Positions 63,885 through 64,000 of a stretch of DNA of 64,000 nucleotides are shown piece by piece (within the stretch, counting starts at the first letter, position 1; each line of letters starts with the position of its first letter). Location: contig JAUNDZ010000005.1 in assembly GCA_030525825.1 (NCBI GenBank), positions 31,260-95,259 of the forward strand, read 5' to 3'. Under the pieces are notes generated by a model. That model was given only the letters and a program-made list of their open reading frames with translations, ran no database searches and had not been told where the DNA came from. The DNA is from Moraxella sp. GTDB lineage: Bacteria; Pseudomonadota; Gammaproteobacteria; Pseudomonadales; Moraxellaceae. The position numbers and the translations under genes are program-made.

Positions 63885-64000
63885 ATGTCGGTATTAAAAT
63901 TTCTAATTTTTTGTTAAAAATAGGCTTGTCGTTCGCTTAATTATTTTCATTTAACCAATCATTATTACTGACAATTCAATTTGTAATTATGACTTTAATC
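63885..64000. other. AT-rich window end
   Basis: The last 116 bases are AT-rich and show no gene start, tRNA or terminator that I can support. Confidence 0.5.

Noticed and set aside
1-64000. CRISPR array, prophage, transposase, toxin-antitoxin or defence island
   Set aside because: No regularly spaced repeats, no phage or transposase proteins, and no restriction, abortive infection or toxin genes were found among the supported genes.

Overview
The window is a chromosomal core region of a gammaproteobacterium in the Moraxellaceae, most likely Moraxella or a close relative. I infer this from overall protein resemblance, moderate GC, the combination of a small-type porin, lctP-lldD lactate use, an isc operon without a trailing iscX, an ndk-rlmN-pilF-ispG cluster and a perM-purM-purN locus. 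Species cannot be fixed from this sequence alone. There is no rRNA, CRISPR array, prophage, transposase gene or obvious genomic island. The content is mostly housekeeping, and the less ordinary signals lie in intergenic DNA.

Layout. 1-6120: 3' end of a SirB2-like membrane protein, then a complete fructose PTS (fruB as an EIIA-HPr-EI fusion, fruK, fruA). 6368-8176: LysM/degenerate LytM lipoprotein coupled to a bestrophin-like channel. 8261-8581: two tRNA genes (CAT and Leu-TAG). 8716-14572: folP divergent from hflX, a lrgAB-type pair, and a miaE-nnr pair. 15188-21478: porin with a structured leader, cydABX cytochrome bd oxidase, dsbD. 21812-27121: AGCS symporter, lemA-TPM-TPM cluster, rplU-rpmA with a structured leader. 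27276-31951: DUF2057 protein, hda, perM (minus) and purM-purN (plus). 32018-37591: complete isc operon iscRSUA-hscBA-fdx on the minus strand, with an IscR-type proximal promoter and an apparently Fur-controlled distal promoter. 37882-41499: an unrecognised SCP2/UbiJ-like coiled-coil membrane protein, hupB and ppiD. 41669-44843: lactate permease and lactate dehydrogenase. 45306-51403: glutaredoxin-like protein, mtgA, ppk1-ychJ, thiI, apt. 51568-58310: Sel1 protein, a 132-bp MITE-like element, xth with an N-terminal extension, a FabR-like regulator, a His-rich lipoprotein, small lipoprotein, DUF441 protein, ychF, MFS transporter. 58549-63884: cyclophilin, ndk, rlmN, pilF, ispG and a frameshifted lipoprotein gene.

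How it fits together. The cell appears to feed fructose and lactate into a respiratory metabolism that includes a bd oxidase. It builds Fe-S clusters by the Isc route, and IspG, RlmN, Fdx and MiaE in the same window depend on iron or on those clusters. The best candidates for new biology are the MITE-like element at 52294-52425, the dual Fur/IscR promoter arrangement upstream of iscR, the leader RNA of rplU, the two-hairpin leader of the porin, and the SCP2-like/coiled-coil/TM protein with its own long structured leader. I did not find a clear new multi-gene system.
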